A DNA stretch of 64,000 nt from Hyphomicrobiales bacterium (GTDB lineage Bacteria; Pseudomonadota; Alphaproteobacteria; Rhizobiales; Beijerinckiaceae). The notes beneath the pieces are model-generated. The model searched no databases. It was not told the DNA's origin and was given only the letters and a program-made list of their open reading frames with translations. The translations under genes were made by a program, and so were the position numbers. Positions within the stretch are counted from its first letter, which is position 1; each line of letters starts with the position of its first letter. This document shows positions 40,139-49,730 of this stretch, piece by piece. Location: assembly GCA_027484655.1 (NCBI GenBank), contig JAIXSM010000015.1, positions 1 to 64,000 of the forward strand, written 5' to 3'.

Positions 40139-41167
40139 ATGGGTTTCAAGGTCGCCATCGCGGGCGCCACCGGCAACGTCGGGCGCGAACTGCTCGACAT
40201 TCTGGCTGAGCGCCGCTTCCCCGTCAGCGAGGTTGTTCCGCTGGCCTCCAGCCGCTCCATCGGCACGGAAGTCTCCTTCGGCGACAAGACGCTGAAGTGC
40301 CGCCACCTCGACACCTACGACTTTTCCGACACCGACATCTGCCTGATGTCGGCAGGCGGCTCCGTGTCGAAGGAGTGGGCGCCGAAGATCGGCGCGCAGG
40401 GTTGCGTGGTGATCGATAACTCGTCCACGTGGCGCTACGACTCCGACGTGCCGCTCGTGGTGCCGGAAGTGAACGCGGACGCGGTCGCCGGCTTCCGCAA
40501 GAGGAACATCATCGCCAACCCGAACTGCTCCACCGCGCAGCTCGTCGTGGCGCTGAAGCCGCTGCACGAGCGCGCCACCATCAAGCGCGTGGTTGTCTCG
40601 ACCTACCAGTCGGTTTCCGGCGCGGGCAAGGACGCCATGGACGAACTGTTCGCGCAGACGCGCGCGATTTTCGTGTCCGATCCCGTCGAGTCGAAGAAGT
40701 TTCCCAAGCGCATCGCCTTCAACCTCATTCCGCAGATCGACGTCTTCATGGAGGACGGCTTCACCAAGGAAGAGTGGAAGATGATGGCGGAAACAAAGAA
40801 GATCCTTGATCCCAAGATCAGGCTCACCGCCACCTGCGTGCGCGTGCCCGTGTTCATCTCCCACTCGGAGTCGGTGAACGTGGAGTTCGAAAAGCCGATC
40901 ACGGCTGATGAGGCGCGCGACATCCTGCGCGAGGCGCCCGGCGTGCTCGTGATCGATAAGCGCGAGCCCGGCGGCTACATCACGCCGCATGAGGCCGCCG
41001 GCGAGGACGCCACCTACATCTCGCGCATCCGCGAGGACAACACGGTGGAGAACGGCCTCGCGTTCTGGTGCGTCTCCGACAACCTGCGCAAGGGCGCAGC
41101 GCTCAACGCGGTGCAGATCGCAGAGGTGCTGGTGAACCGCAAGCTCATCACGCCGAAGGCGGGGTGA
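40139..41167 (+). CDS. asd: aspartate-semialdehyde dehydrogenase
   Basis: 'KVAIAGATGNVGRELLDILAERRFP', 'LMSAGGSVSKEWAPKIGAQGCVVIDNSSTWRYD', 'NPNCSTAQLVVALKPL', 'VVSTYQSVSGAGKDAMDEL'. Confidence 0.96.
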   Translation: MGFKVAIAGATGNVGRELLDILAERRFPVSEVVPLASSRSIGTEVSFGDKTLKCRHLDTYDFSDTDICLMSAGGSVSKEWAPKIGAQGCVVIDNSSTWRYDSDVPLVVPEVNADAVAGFRKRNIIANPNCSTAQLVVALKPLHERATIKRVVVSTYQSVSGAGKDAMDELFAQTRAIFVSDPVESKKFPKRIAFNLIPQIDVFMEDGFTKEEWKMMAETKKILDPKIRLTATCVRVPVFISHSESVNVEFEKPITADEARDILREAPGVLVIDKREPGGYITPHEAAGEDATYISRIREDNTVENGLAFWCVSDNLRKGAALNAVQIAEVLVNRKLITPKAG

Positions 41168-41230
41168 ATGGGGGGCCTTGAGGGACGCCGCCCCTTGGCC
41201 TAGATTCAGTCTGGTCCCGGAGCGTGTCCC

Positions 41231-41461
41231 ATGGGTCTCTTGATCAAGGACGACGAAGTCGAACGACTCGCGCGCGATCTTGCGCGCAGTCAACATCTCG
41301 ACGTGACCGAAACGATACGGCTGGCGCTTGAGGCGTACGCTGCGGCTCATGCGAACATAGATCTTTGGACCAAGCTCAAGCCGCTGCGCGATGAGCTGGA
41401 TCGGGCCGGCCACACGGGACGGACTGCCGACAAGGCATTCTATGACCAACTTTCGACATAG
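41231..41461 (+). CDS. VapB/PSK-type antitoxin-like protein without an adjacent toxin
   Basis: 'MGLLIKDDEVERLARDLARSQHLDVTETIRLALEAYA' matches the Rv0623-like antitoxin pattern. Confidence 0.72.
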   Translation: MGLLIKDDEVERLARDLARSQHLDVTETIRLALEAYAAAHANIDLWTKLKPLRDELDRAGHTGRTADKAFYDQLST

Positions 41462-41553
41462 AACCGGCGCGATAGCCCGCCCGTTGCGCGCGCGGGCGCT
41501 CGTGTGCCATTGATCCTTTCAGACGAAGCGCAAACAAGCCGTCTGGAGGAAAC

Positions 41554-42708
41554 ATGTCGATCGCGGAACACCGCACCAAGCGCATTCTCACAACCCACGT
41601 GGGCAGCCTCCCGCGTCCCGCCTCGCTCTCGGAGCTGATGGTCGCGCGCATGGACAAGCGCGCCGTCGATCCGGCGGCGTTCGAAAACGCGGTGCGGCAG
41701 GCGGTTGTCGATTGCGTAGCCTGGCAGACAGGTCTGGGCGTGGACGTCATCAGCGACGGCGAGCAGTCAAAGACCGGCTTCTTTGCGTATCTGCACGAGC
41801 GCCTCGGCGGCGTGCGCCCACGCTCAGCAGGCGCGAAGGGGCGCACGCACACCAAAGAGATCAACGCGTTTCCCGCGTTCTACGCGGCCGGCCATTCCGG
41901 CACCCAGCCCGCAGGCTCCGAGTGCGTCGACCCGCTTGCCTATAACGGCCACGCCATTCTCGCCCGCGACCTCGAAAATCTGAAGGTCGCGCTGAAGAGC
42001 GCCAATCCGGTCGATGTGTTCATTCCCTGCGCGTCCGTGGGCACGGTGGAAGGCGCCGTCGTCGACATGCATTACAATAACGAGGACGCCTTTCTGGAGG
42101 CGATCAGCGAGACGATGCGCATCGAGTACGAGGCCATCGTGGCGGCGGGCTTCTCCATCCAGCTCGATGACCCGCGCCTTGCCATGCATTACATGCTCAA
42201 CCCGGAGATGACGGTCGAGCAGGCGCGCAAGTGGGCGTGGCGGCGCGTGGAGGCCATGAACCACTCGATCCGCAACATCCCTGCAAATCGTGTGCGCCAT
42301 CACACCTGCTACGGCATCAACATCGGCCCGCGCACCCACGACCTTGAGATGAAGCACCTCACCGACGTGATCCTCGCGATCAACGCGGATTACTATTCGT
42401 TCGAGTTCGCCAACCCGCGCCACGAGCACGAGTGGAATATCTGGGACGGCGTGAAAATACCGGATGAGAAGATGCTGCTGCCGGGCGTCATCACCCACGC
42501 CACGGTGCTCGTGGAGCATCCCGAGCTGGTGGCCCAGCGCATCTGCAAGTTCGCCGACGTTGTGGGCCGCGAGCATGTCATGGCGTCCACCGACTGTGGT
42601 TTCGCCTCCACCCCGCGCGCGGTGCCGGAAGTGGCGCCGGAAATCGTCGAGGCGAAGTTCCAAAGCCTTGTCGAGGGCGCAAAACTGGCGTCGCAGAAGC
42701 TGTTCTGA
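41554..42708 (+). CDS. cobalamin-independent methionine synthase II (MetE C-terminal-like) family protein
   Basis: 'ILTTHVGSLPRPASLSELM', 'GVDVISDGEQSKTGFFAYLHERLGG', 'CYGINIGPRTHDLEMKHL', 'STDCGFAS'. Confidence 0.9.
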   Translation: MSIAEHRTKRILTTHVGSLPRPASLSELMVARMDKRAVDPAAFENAVRQAVVDCVAWQTGLGVDVISDGEQSKTGFFAYLHERLGGVRPRSAGAKGRTHTKEINAFPAFYAAGHSGTQPAGSECVDPLAYNGHAILARDLENLKVALKSANPVDVFIPCASVGTVEGAVVDMHYNNEDAFLEAISETMRIEYEAIVAAGFSIQLDDPRLAMHYMLNPEMTVEQARKWAWRRVEAMNHSIRNIPANRVRHHTCYGINIGPRTHDLEMKHLTDVILAINADYYSFEFANPRHEHEWNIWDGVKIPDEKMLLPGVITHATVLVEHPELVAQRICKFADVVGREHVMASTDCGFASTPRAVPEVAPEIVEAKFQSLVEGAKLASQKLF

Positions 42709-42733
42709 GGGCTTCGTAACAGATTGCAGGATG

Positions 42734-42820
42734 CGTCATGGCGGCGAAGGCCGCCATCCACGGCAGGCCACAGGTGAGATATTTTGCCTGTCGTGGATTC
42801 CGGCCTTCGCCGGAATGACG
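42734..42820. repeat. 87-bp nested palindromic element with two hairpins in inverted orientation
   Basis: CGTCATggcggcgaaggccgccATCCACGgCAGG...CCTGtCGTGGATtccggccttcgccggaATGACG. Confidence 0.93.
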
Positions 42821-42837
42821 GCCAGAGCTTCAGCGCC

Positions 42838-43842
42838 TCACCCCGCCCTCCACGCCTCCATCAGAAATTCATACGAGCGCACGCGCGCGTCAAAATCGAA
42901 GATCGACGACGTCACCATCACCTCGTCGGCCTGGGTCTCGCGCACAAAATCCTTCAGCCGCGCGACGACCGTCTGGGGCGAGCCTGCAAACAGACGACGC
43001 CGGCGCTGCGCCACGTAAGCGCGCTCCTGATCGGTCCACGGGTGCGCGGCGGCCTCCTCTGGTGAAGGCAGCGGCAGAAGCACGCCACGCGCGCGGCGCA
43101 GCCAGTTGAGATCATATGTCAGCGACAGGCGCTCGGCTTCTTCATCCGTCTCAGCGACAACCGCGGCAACAGCGATAACCGAGTATGGCTGCGCAAGCGC
43201 CTGAGACGGCTCGAACGCCACGCGGTAGGCGCGCATGGGCTCGACGGCGTCATGATCGGAAAAGTGCGACGCGAACGCATAGCCAGCCCCGATGCGCCCA
43301 GCCAGATGGGCGCTGTAATCGCTGGAGCCCAGCAGCCAGAGGGGCGGCAGCGGCGCATCGGACGGCATGGCCTGCACCCGGTGAAACGGATGCCCCTCGG
43401 GAAACGCGCGCGTCTCCCACAGCATCAATTCCTGCAGGCGTTCGAGGAAATCGTCGCCCTGCCGCTCGTCAAGGCGACGACGCAAGGCGTAGGCCGTCGT
43501 CTGGTCCGTGCCCGGCGCGCGACCAAGCCCCAGATCGATGCGGCCGGGAAACAGCGCTTCCAGCGTCTTGAACCGCTCCGCGACCACCAGCGGCGCGTGG
43601 TTCGTGAGCATGATCCCGCCCGAGCCCACACGCATGCGCGTGGTGGCCGCCGCCACACGGCCGATCATGATGTCGGGCGCGCTTGAGGCGATGGAGGGCA
43701 TGCTGTGATGTTCGGCGAGCCAGAAGCGCTCGTAGCCGAGCCGCTCCACCGCCTGCGCCAGCTGCACGGTGCGCGCAAGCGCCTTGCTGGGCGGCGTTTG
43801 CGTGGTGACGAACGAAAGATCGAGAACGGAAAGAGGCGTCAT
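42838..43842 (-). CDS. LLM class flavin-dependent oxidoreductase (luciferase-like monooxygenase)
   Basis: '[85 protein letters not shown]'. Confidence 0.92.
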   Translation of the reverse strand: MTPLSVLDLSFVTTQTPPSKALARTVQLAQAVERLGYERFWLAEHHSMPSIASSAPDIMIGRVAAATTRMRVGSGGIMLTNHAPLVVAERFKTLEALFPGRIDLGLGRAPGTDQTTAYALRRRLDERQGDDFLERLQELMLWETRAFPEGHPFHRVQAMPSDAPLPPLWLLGSSDYSAHLAGRIGAGYAFASHFSDHDAVEPMRAYRVAFEPSQALAQPYSVIAVAAVVAETDEEAERLSLTYDLNWLRRARGVLLPLPSPEEAAAHPWTDQERAYVAQRRRRLFAGSPQTVVARLKDFVRETQADEVMVTSSIFDFDARVRSYEFLMEAWRAG

Positions 43843-43856
43843 GCGCCTAATCTGCG

Positions 43857-44588
43857 TCAGAAGCGCGGTTCCGCCAAGGCTGCCGCGTGGGCCACGCGCC
43901 CCACCGCGGCAAAGGCGCCGCTGGCGGGATCGAGCGTGAGCAGCCGCCCGTCCATCACGCTGAAGAAGGCGCCGTGCAGCGCGAGCATGCCCCGCTCCTC
44001 GAGCGTGCGCACGCACGGAAACGTGCGCAGGTTTGCAAGCGACTGGCGCACAGACTCATGGGCCAGCGTCTCGACATAGTCGCTGAGTTCGCCGGGTGCG
44101 GGCGGCCCAAGCCGCTCGTAGGCCGGCTGGATGAGCCGGATCCACTTGCCGATGAAGTCGCCGGGCGACAGCGGGCGCATGTAGGGATCGCGCTCGTTCT
44201 CCGCAAAGGCGCGCACGCCGCCGCACTGGCCGTGGCCGAGCACCACGATGTGCTCCACCCGCAACGCCATCACCGCAAACTCAAGCGCAGCCGAGGTGCC
44301 GTGGTAATCATCGTTGGGCGCGTAGGGCGGCACGAGGTTGGCAACGTTGCGCACGACGAACAGCTCGCCCGGGCCCGCATCAAAGATGACCTCCGGCGAC
44401 ACGCGGGAGTCACAGCAGCCGATCACCATGGTGCGCGGCTTCTGGCCCATTTCCGCGAGCACGCGATAGCGCTCCTGCTCAGCCCGGTAACGCCCGCCGA
44501 GAAAGGCCTCGTAGCCGTCAATCAGCCGCTGCGGAAAGACGGCGGGCACGGAGGGGCGGCGGGCGGCGCTGGTGGTCTGGTCGTTCAT
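43857..44588 (-). CDS. beta-class carbonic anhydrase
   Basis: '[36 protein letters not shown]', '[18 protein letters not shown]'. Confidence 0.94.
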   Translation of the reverse strand: MNDQTTSAARRPSVPAVFPQRLIDGYEAFLGGRYRAEQERYRVLAEMGQKPRTMVIGCCDSRVSPEVIFDAGPGELFVVRNVANLVPPYAPNDDYHGTSAALEFAVMALRVEHIVVLGHGQCGGVRAFAENERDPYMRPLSPGDFIGKWIRLIQPAYERLGPPAPGELSDYVETLAHESVRQSLANLRTFPCVRTLEERGMLALHGAFFSVMDGRLLTLDPASGAFAAVGRVAHAAALAEPRF

Positions 44589-44703
44589 AGCGTGGTTTTA
44601 CGCCCCGACGATCACGGCCGCAACGCCCCGGTGGAACCGCTACGCCCCCGATGCATTGATCCTTCGTCGCGGCCTTGTAGCGACATCGCCATGGAGGGCC
44701 TGC

Positions 44704-44862
44704 ATGAGCCTGAGCACGATACTCATTGTTCTCCTCATCCTCGCGCTCGTCGGCGCGTTTCCGAACTGGGGCTACAGCCGATCCTGGGGGTATCGCCCAA
44801 GCGGCGCGGTGGGCCTCGTGCTGGTGATCGTGCTCATCCTCGTGCTGCTTGGCAGGCTCTGA
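44704..44862 (+). CDS. DUF3309 family small membrane protein
   Basis: 'MSLSTILIVLLILALVGAFPNWGYSRSWGYRPSGAVGLVLVIVLILVLLGRL'. Confidence 0.85.
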   Translation: MSLSTILIVLLILALVGAFPNWGYSRSWGYRPSGAVGLVLVIVLILVLLGRL

Positions 44863-44946
44863 CGGCGCAGCGGGATTTTCCTGCGAACGTCCCATGGCGC
44901 GGCCCCGGCAGGCCCGTTAGTTTGGCGTTCGCAACAAGGGAAAGCC

Positions 44947-45819
44947 ATGATCACCAGGCCGCGACGCAGCGTTCTCTACATGCCCGGCGCGAACGCGAGA
45001 GCGCTGGAGAAGGCCAGAACGCTGGCGGCGGACGCGCTCGTTCTCGATCTTGAGGACTCCGTCGCCCCCGCCGCCAAGGCGCAGGCCCGCGACCTCGTGT
45101 GCGAGGCGGTGCGCGCACGGGCCTACCCCGGGCGCGAAACTGTCATTCGCATCAATGGCTTCGATACGCCTTGGGGCGCCGACGACGTGCGCGCGGCCTG
45201 CGCTGCGGGGGCAGACGCGATCCTCGTGCCCAAGATCATGAGCGCGGCCGACGCGCTCGACGCCCACGCGCGGATGGACGCCGCGGGCGCGCCGCCTGCG
45301 GTGGGCCTGTGGCTGATGATGGAGACCCCCCGCGCCGTGCTCGACGCCGGCGCCATCGCCGGCGCGCGCTCACAGGCGCCGCGTCTGGGCGCGTTCGTCA
45401 TCGGCGCCAACGATCTGGCCAAGGAGACGCGGGTGCGCCTCGCCCCCGGCCGCGCCGCCCTGGTGCCGTGGCTCATGCAGATCCTGCTCGCCGCCCGCGC
45501 CCATGGGCTGGACGTGATCGACGCGGTGTACAACGACCACACCGACCTCGCCGGGTTCGCCGCCGAATGCGCGCAGGGACGCGACCTGGGCATGGACGGC
45601 AAGTCGCTGATCCATCCGGCGCAGATTGCCCCCTGCAACGACGCCTTCACCCCCTCGCCCGAGGAAATCGCGTGGGCGCGCGCCGTGGTCGCCGCGTTCG
45701 AAAGCCCGGAAAACGCCGGCGTCGGCGTCCTTTCCATGGACGGACGCATGGTCGAGCGCCTGCACGCCGACATGGCGCGGCGCACGCTGGCGGCAGCTAC
45801 GGCGGGGGATCAATCGTGA
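44947..45819 (+). CDS. HpcH/HpaI aldolase / CoA ester lyase family protein
   Basis: 'RSVLYMPGANARALEKARTLAADALVLDLEDSVAPAAKAQARD', 'VIRINGFDTPWGADDVRAA', 'GMDGKSLIHPAQIAPCNDAF'. Confidence 0.92.
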   Translation: MITRPRRSVLYMPGANARALEKARTLAADALVLDLEDSVAPAAKAQARDLVCEAVRARAYPGRETVIRINGFDTPWGADDVRAACAAGADAILVPKIMSAADALDAHARMDAAGAPPAVGLWLMMETPRAVLDAGAIAGARSQAPRLGAFVIGANDLAKETRVRLAPGRAALVPWLMQILLAARAHGLDVIDAVYNDHTDLAGFAAECAQGRDLGMDGKSLIHPAQIAPCNDAFTPSPEEIAWARAVVAAFESPENAGVGVLSMDGRMVERLHADMARRTLAAATAGDQS

Positions 45820-45900
45820 CCTTGGCCGGTTTCTGTTTCCGCGGGGCTCGCAGCCCTGTTACAACGGCCTCGCACGAGCCGCCCCTGGGACCGCACGACG

Positions 45901-47436
45901 ATGACTGACGAGACCCCCACCCCTCAAGGCGCCGCGCCGGCGACCCCGAACCGGTCCGGACGCCGCAAGCCGCCGCTGATCGAAGGCGAACCCGTGCGCG
46001 AAATCGCGCCCACCGGGACAGCCTCCCCGACCACCCAATCAGCGGACACGCCGACGCAGGGCCCAGAACCTGCGCCCACGCCTGCGCCCACGCCTGCTCC
46101 AGAGCCTGCACCCGAGCCGGCCCCTGCGGCGGCGCCGGCAGCCGCCACACCGGGGACGGACGAACCGACGACCGCTGCGACGGCCCCGCCCGGGGAAAAT
46201 CCGCCCAGCGTGGAGGCCGCCAGCGAGCCCGCGCCCCGGCGACGCCTTCCCATTCCCCTTCCCGAGGGTCTTGGCGCCATGGCCGCCGTCAGCCTCGCCA
46301 GCGCCGCGCTGGCGGCGATCCTCGTCTACGCCGCCACGCCGTCAGCCCCCGGCGAGGGCGGCGGCTGGCCGGGCGCGCTTGAGGCGCGCATCGACGCTGT
46401 CGAACGATTGGCCCGCGACGCCGCACGCCGGGCGGGAGAGGCCAGCGAGGCCGCGCGCAAGGTCGCCGACGCGCCGCAGGCGGGCGCAGGCGCAAGCGCG
46501 CTGGCGCCCCTTGAGGGCCGGATCGCCGCGCTGGAGAAAGCAGGCCGGGCGCCGCCCCCCGCCTCCGAGCCGCTGGAGCAGCGCCTCGCCGCGCTGGAGA
46601 AGAGCATCGCCGCGCCGAAACTGGACGCGCGCGCCACCGAAACCCGGGCGCCCGTTGCGCCGCCGGTCAACCTTGATCCGCTGCGCGAGCAGGTGGGCGC
46701 CGCCGAGCAGCGCCTGCAAGCTCTGGAGCGGCAGCTGGCGCCCATCGCGAAGGACGGTCCGGACGCCGCCCGCAAGATCGAGGCGCTGGCGCAGGCCCTG
46801 CAAGGCGCCGACGGTCGCCTGAAGGCTGTGGAGGAGCGGCTTCAGCCGCTGGGCGCCCGCGTAGACGAGGCCCGCGGCCAGGCCGAGACCGAACGCAAGC
46901 GCGCCGAGGCGCTGGCCGCCCGCGCGCTCGACGCCGCGCGCCTTGCGCTGGCGCAGTCCCTCGTGGGCGCCGTGGACGCCGGCGCGCCGTTCGCAGCGCA
47001 GGCGGACGCGCTGACCCGCCTTGGCGCCCCGGCCGAACGTATGGCGGCGCTGAAGGATAGCGCCGCAACTGGCGTGGCGCTGCCCGCCGACCTCGCGCGC
47101 GCCTTCGCCGCCCTGGAAGAGAAAGTGACCGCCCGTCAGGATCCAGGCCCCAACGCCTCGCTGGCGGACCGGCTGGCCAGCAGCGCCGCAAGCCTCGTGC
47201 GGGTGCGGCCGGCTGGAGAGCCAACCGGCGACGCCCCCGCGGACGTGGCGGCCCGCATCCGCAGGGCGCTGGAGCGCGGGGACGTGACGGCGGCGTTGCA
47301 GGCATGGAACAGCCTTTCCGAAGCGGGCAAGGCGGTTTCGGCCGACTGGGCGGCGCGCGCGCGCGCACGGCTCGCGGCGCAAGAGGCGGCGCGGGCGATA
47401 CTCGCCGAGGCGAGCGAACGGCTCGGCCGGACATGA
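45901..47436 (+). CDS. mitofilin/COG4223-type coiled-coil inner membrane protein
   Basis: Pro/Ala-rich N terminus, single TM, long coiled coil; directly upstream of hemY. Confidence 0.8.
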   Translation: MTDETPTPQGAAPATPNRSGRRKPPLIEGEPVREIAPTGTASPTTQSADTPTQGPEPAPTPAPTPAPEPAPEPAPAAAPAAATPGTDEPTTAATAPPGENPPSVEAASEPAPRRRLPIPLPEGLGAMAAVSLASAALAAILVYAATPSAPGEGGGWPGALEARIDAVERLARDAARRAGEASEAARKVADAPQAGAGASALAPLEGRIAALEKAGRAPPPASEPLEQRLAALEKSIAAPKLDARATETRAPVAPPVNLDPLREQVGAAEQRLQALERQLAPIAKDGPDAARKIEALAQALQGADGRLKAVEERLQPLGARVDEARGQAETERKRAEALAARALDAARLALAQSLVGAVDAGAPFAAQADALTRLGAPAERMAALKDSAATGVALPADLARAFAALEEKVTARQDPGPNASLADRLASSAASLVRVRPAGEPTGDAPADVAARIRRALERGDVTAALQAWNSLSEAGKAVSADWAARARARLAAQEAARAILAEASERLGRT

Positions 47437-47446
47437 CGAGGGCGAC

Positions 47447-49294
47447 ATGATCAAGGTTCTTGTTTTCCTCGTTGTTCTGGCCGCCCTGGCGTTTGGTTTC
47501 GCGTGGATCGCCGACCAGCCGGGCTCGGTGTCCGTAGTCGCCGGCGGCCAGCGCTACGACATGGATCTCGTGGTCGCGCTCGGCATCGGCATCGGAATCG
47601 TGATCACGGCGATGATCGTGTGGAGCGTGGTGCGGTTCGTGTTCCGCATCCCCACGCTGATGTCGCTCACGGCGCGAATGCGCCGCCGGAACAAGGGCTA
47701 CGCGGCGCTCACCCGCGGCATGGTCGCCGCCGGCGCAGGCGACGCAAGGGGAGCCGCCCGCGCGGCCCGCGACGCCGAGAAGCTGATCGGCCCCGAGCCT
47801 CTGGCGCTCCTGCTGAGCGCGCAGGCGGCGCAAATGAACGGCGACCGCGCAGGCGCCGAACGGGCCTTCCGCCGGATGGCCGACAATCCGGAAACCCGCC
47901 TGCTCGCACTGCGCGGGCTGCACGCGGAAGCACGCCGGCGCGGCGACGACGACGCAGCCGCCGAGTACGCCCGGGAAGCGCACGAGATGGCCGCCGCCCC
48001 GTGGGCCGGTCAGGCGGTGCTGGAGCGCCGCGCCATGGCCGACGACTGGGCCGGCGCCCTGCAGGTGGTCGAGACCAACCTCGCCCGCAAGGCGGTTGAC
48101 CGGCAAACTGCGGACCGCCAGCGCGCGGCGCTGAAAACCGCGCTGGCCATGCGCCTTGAGGAGCGCGACCCGGCGGAAGCCCTGGCGCTCGCCCGCGAGG
48201 CGCAGAAGCTCTCGCCTGATCTCGTGCCTGCGAGCGTGCTGGCCGGGGCGCTGCTGGCCCGGCGGGGCGATCTGCGGCGGGCCGCGAAAATCCTTGAGGC
48301 CGCGTGGCGCGCGAACCCGCACCCGGACATCGCGCGCGCGTATGTGGAGTTGCGCAGCGGCGACGCCGCCGGCGATCGCCTGTCCCGCGCACGCGCCCTT
48401 GCGCGACTGGCGCCAGGACACGCGGAGTCGCAACTCGCCATCGCCCGCGCGGCTCTTGAGGCCCGCGACTTCGACGCCGCGCGCCGCTCAATGAGCGAAC
48501 TTATCGAAGGCGGGCGCCGGCCAACCGCGCGCATGTGCCTGATGATGGCTGACATCGAGGAGACCGAACACGGCCCCTCCGGCCGCGTGCGCGAATGGCT
48601 CGCCCGCGCCGCCCGGGCCCCGCGCGATCCCGCGTGGGTCGCAGACGGGGTCGTCTCCGACAGGTGGCTGCCGGCCTCCCCCGCCACCGGGCAGATCGAC
48701 GCCTTCCGCTGGGAAACCCCCGTCGAGCGGCTTGCTGGCCCCGCAGAGGAGCCTCTGTCCGTCTGGGCGCCGGTTGAGCCTGTGCCGGCCGATGTCGAGC
48801 ACCCGCACCCCCCAGCCCACGCGCGACTGGCTCCAGCAGCGATGGAGCCGGACGTCGTGTTCAGCTCCGGCGCGCCCGACCAGCGCGCGGACGTGGCGCG
48901 CCCTGCGCCGGAGGTGATCGACCTCACGCCAGCGCCCGCGCCGCCCCCGGCCCAACCGCAAGCCCCGGCGGCGGAGCCCCTCTCGAACGGCGCCCCGGAC
49001 GGCGCCGCCATAAATACGTCCGCGCCCTCGCCTGATCGGCCCGGGGCCCGGGAGGGCTCGCGCACGCAAGCCGCCGCGCCAGCGCCAGCGCCAGAGACGG
49101 CCAAGCCGTCTGGGCAAACGTCGTCTGGGCAAGCGTCGTCTGGGCAAGCGCCGTCAAGCGCAAAACGTGAGGGCGGGCGAGCGGCGCGCAAGCTGCCGCA
49201 GCGGATCGTAACTGCGCCCGACGACCCGGGGGCCGAGGCCTCCGAGGATGACAAGGCGCAGGAAAGACGCCGCCGCTTCGGAATTTTTGGATGA
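47447..49294 (+). CDS. hemY: HemY-domain TPR protein (heme biosynthesis HemY)
   Basis: 'MIKVLVFLVVLAALAFGFAWIADQPGSVSVVAGGQRYDMDLVVALGIGIGIVITAMIVWSVVRFVFRIP' typical HemY N terminus. Confidence 0.92.
   Translation: MIKVLVFLVVLAALAFGFAWIADQPGSVSVVAGGQRYDMDLVVALGIGIGIVITAMIVWSVVRFVFRIPTLMSLTARMRRRNKGYAALTRGMVAAGAGDARGAARAARDAEKLIGPEPLALLLSAQAAQMNGDRAGAERAFRRMADNPETRLLALRGLHAEARRRGDDDAAAEYAREAHEMAAAPWAGQAVLERRAMADDWAGALQVVETNLARKAVDRQTADRQRAALKTALAMRLEERDPAEALALAREAQKLSPDLVPASVLAGALLARRGDLRRAAKILEAAWRANPHPDIARAYVELRSGDAAGDRLSRARALARLAPGHAESQLAIARAALEARDFDAARRSMSELIEGGRRPTARMCLMMADIEETEHGPSGRVREWLARAARAPRDPAWVADGVVSDRWLPASPATGQIDAFRWETPVERLAGPAEEPLSVWAPVEPVPADVEHPHPPAHARLAPAAMEPDVVFSSGAPDQRADVARPAPEVIDLTPAPAPPPAQPQAPAAEPLSNGAPDGAAINTSAPSPDRPGAREGSRTQAAAPAPAPETAKPSGQTSSGQASSGQAPSSAKREGGRAARKLPQRIVTAPDDPGAEASEDDKAQERRRRFGIFG
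49109..49153. repeat. Three tandem 15-bp units in the hemY 3' end
   Basis: tctgggcaaacgtcg / tctgggcaagcgtcg / tctgggcaagcgccg encoding SGQ[TA]S-type repeats. Confidence 0.9.
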
Positions 49295-49368
49295 GCGCGA
49301 AGCACGGTTGCAAACCGGTGCGGTAGACGATAATGGATGCCCAAGCGGCGCTTGCAAAGCGCGGTCGG

Positions 49369-49444
49369 GCCGCAATAGCTCAGTTGGTAGAGCACGTCAT
49401 TCGTAATGACGGGGTCGGGGGTTCGAATCCCTCTTGCGGCACCA
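49369..49444 (+). tRNA. tRNA-Thr (anticodon CGT), CCA encoded
   Basis: GCCGCAA...TTGCGGCACCA; anticodon loop TTCGTAA. Confidence 0.95.
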
Positions 49445-49730
49445 CTCTTTTCACATGCCTCGCAACATGCCCCGAATTGCACTCTCCCGTCGGGAGACGC
49501 ACGCGCGTGAACGGCGCGGACAGGCGGAACCGCGGCGCGAAGAGCGGCCCAGCGGGCGTGGTTCCAGCGTGGTTACAGGTTCAAAAGCGCCGCGACTCCG
49601 TACTTTAAGTGTCCCCGCGCCGGCGGAGCCCGCGAACTTGCCCGCTCAGATCCTCCTGCCAAGAGGACCGAAAAGAGGGCGAAGTCGCGTGCTCACCGGG
49701 CCCGTCATGTTCAGCCATGAAAGCGCGCCG

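Noticed and set aside
46667-48433. 588-aa minus-strand ORF overlapping COG4223 and hemY genes
   Set aside because: Spans two real + strand genes; Arg/Pro/Ala-rich shadow translation.
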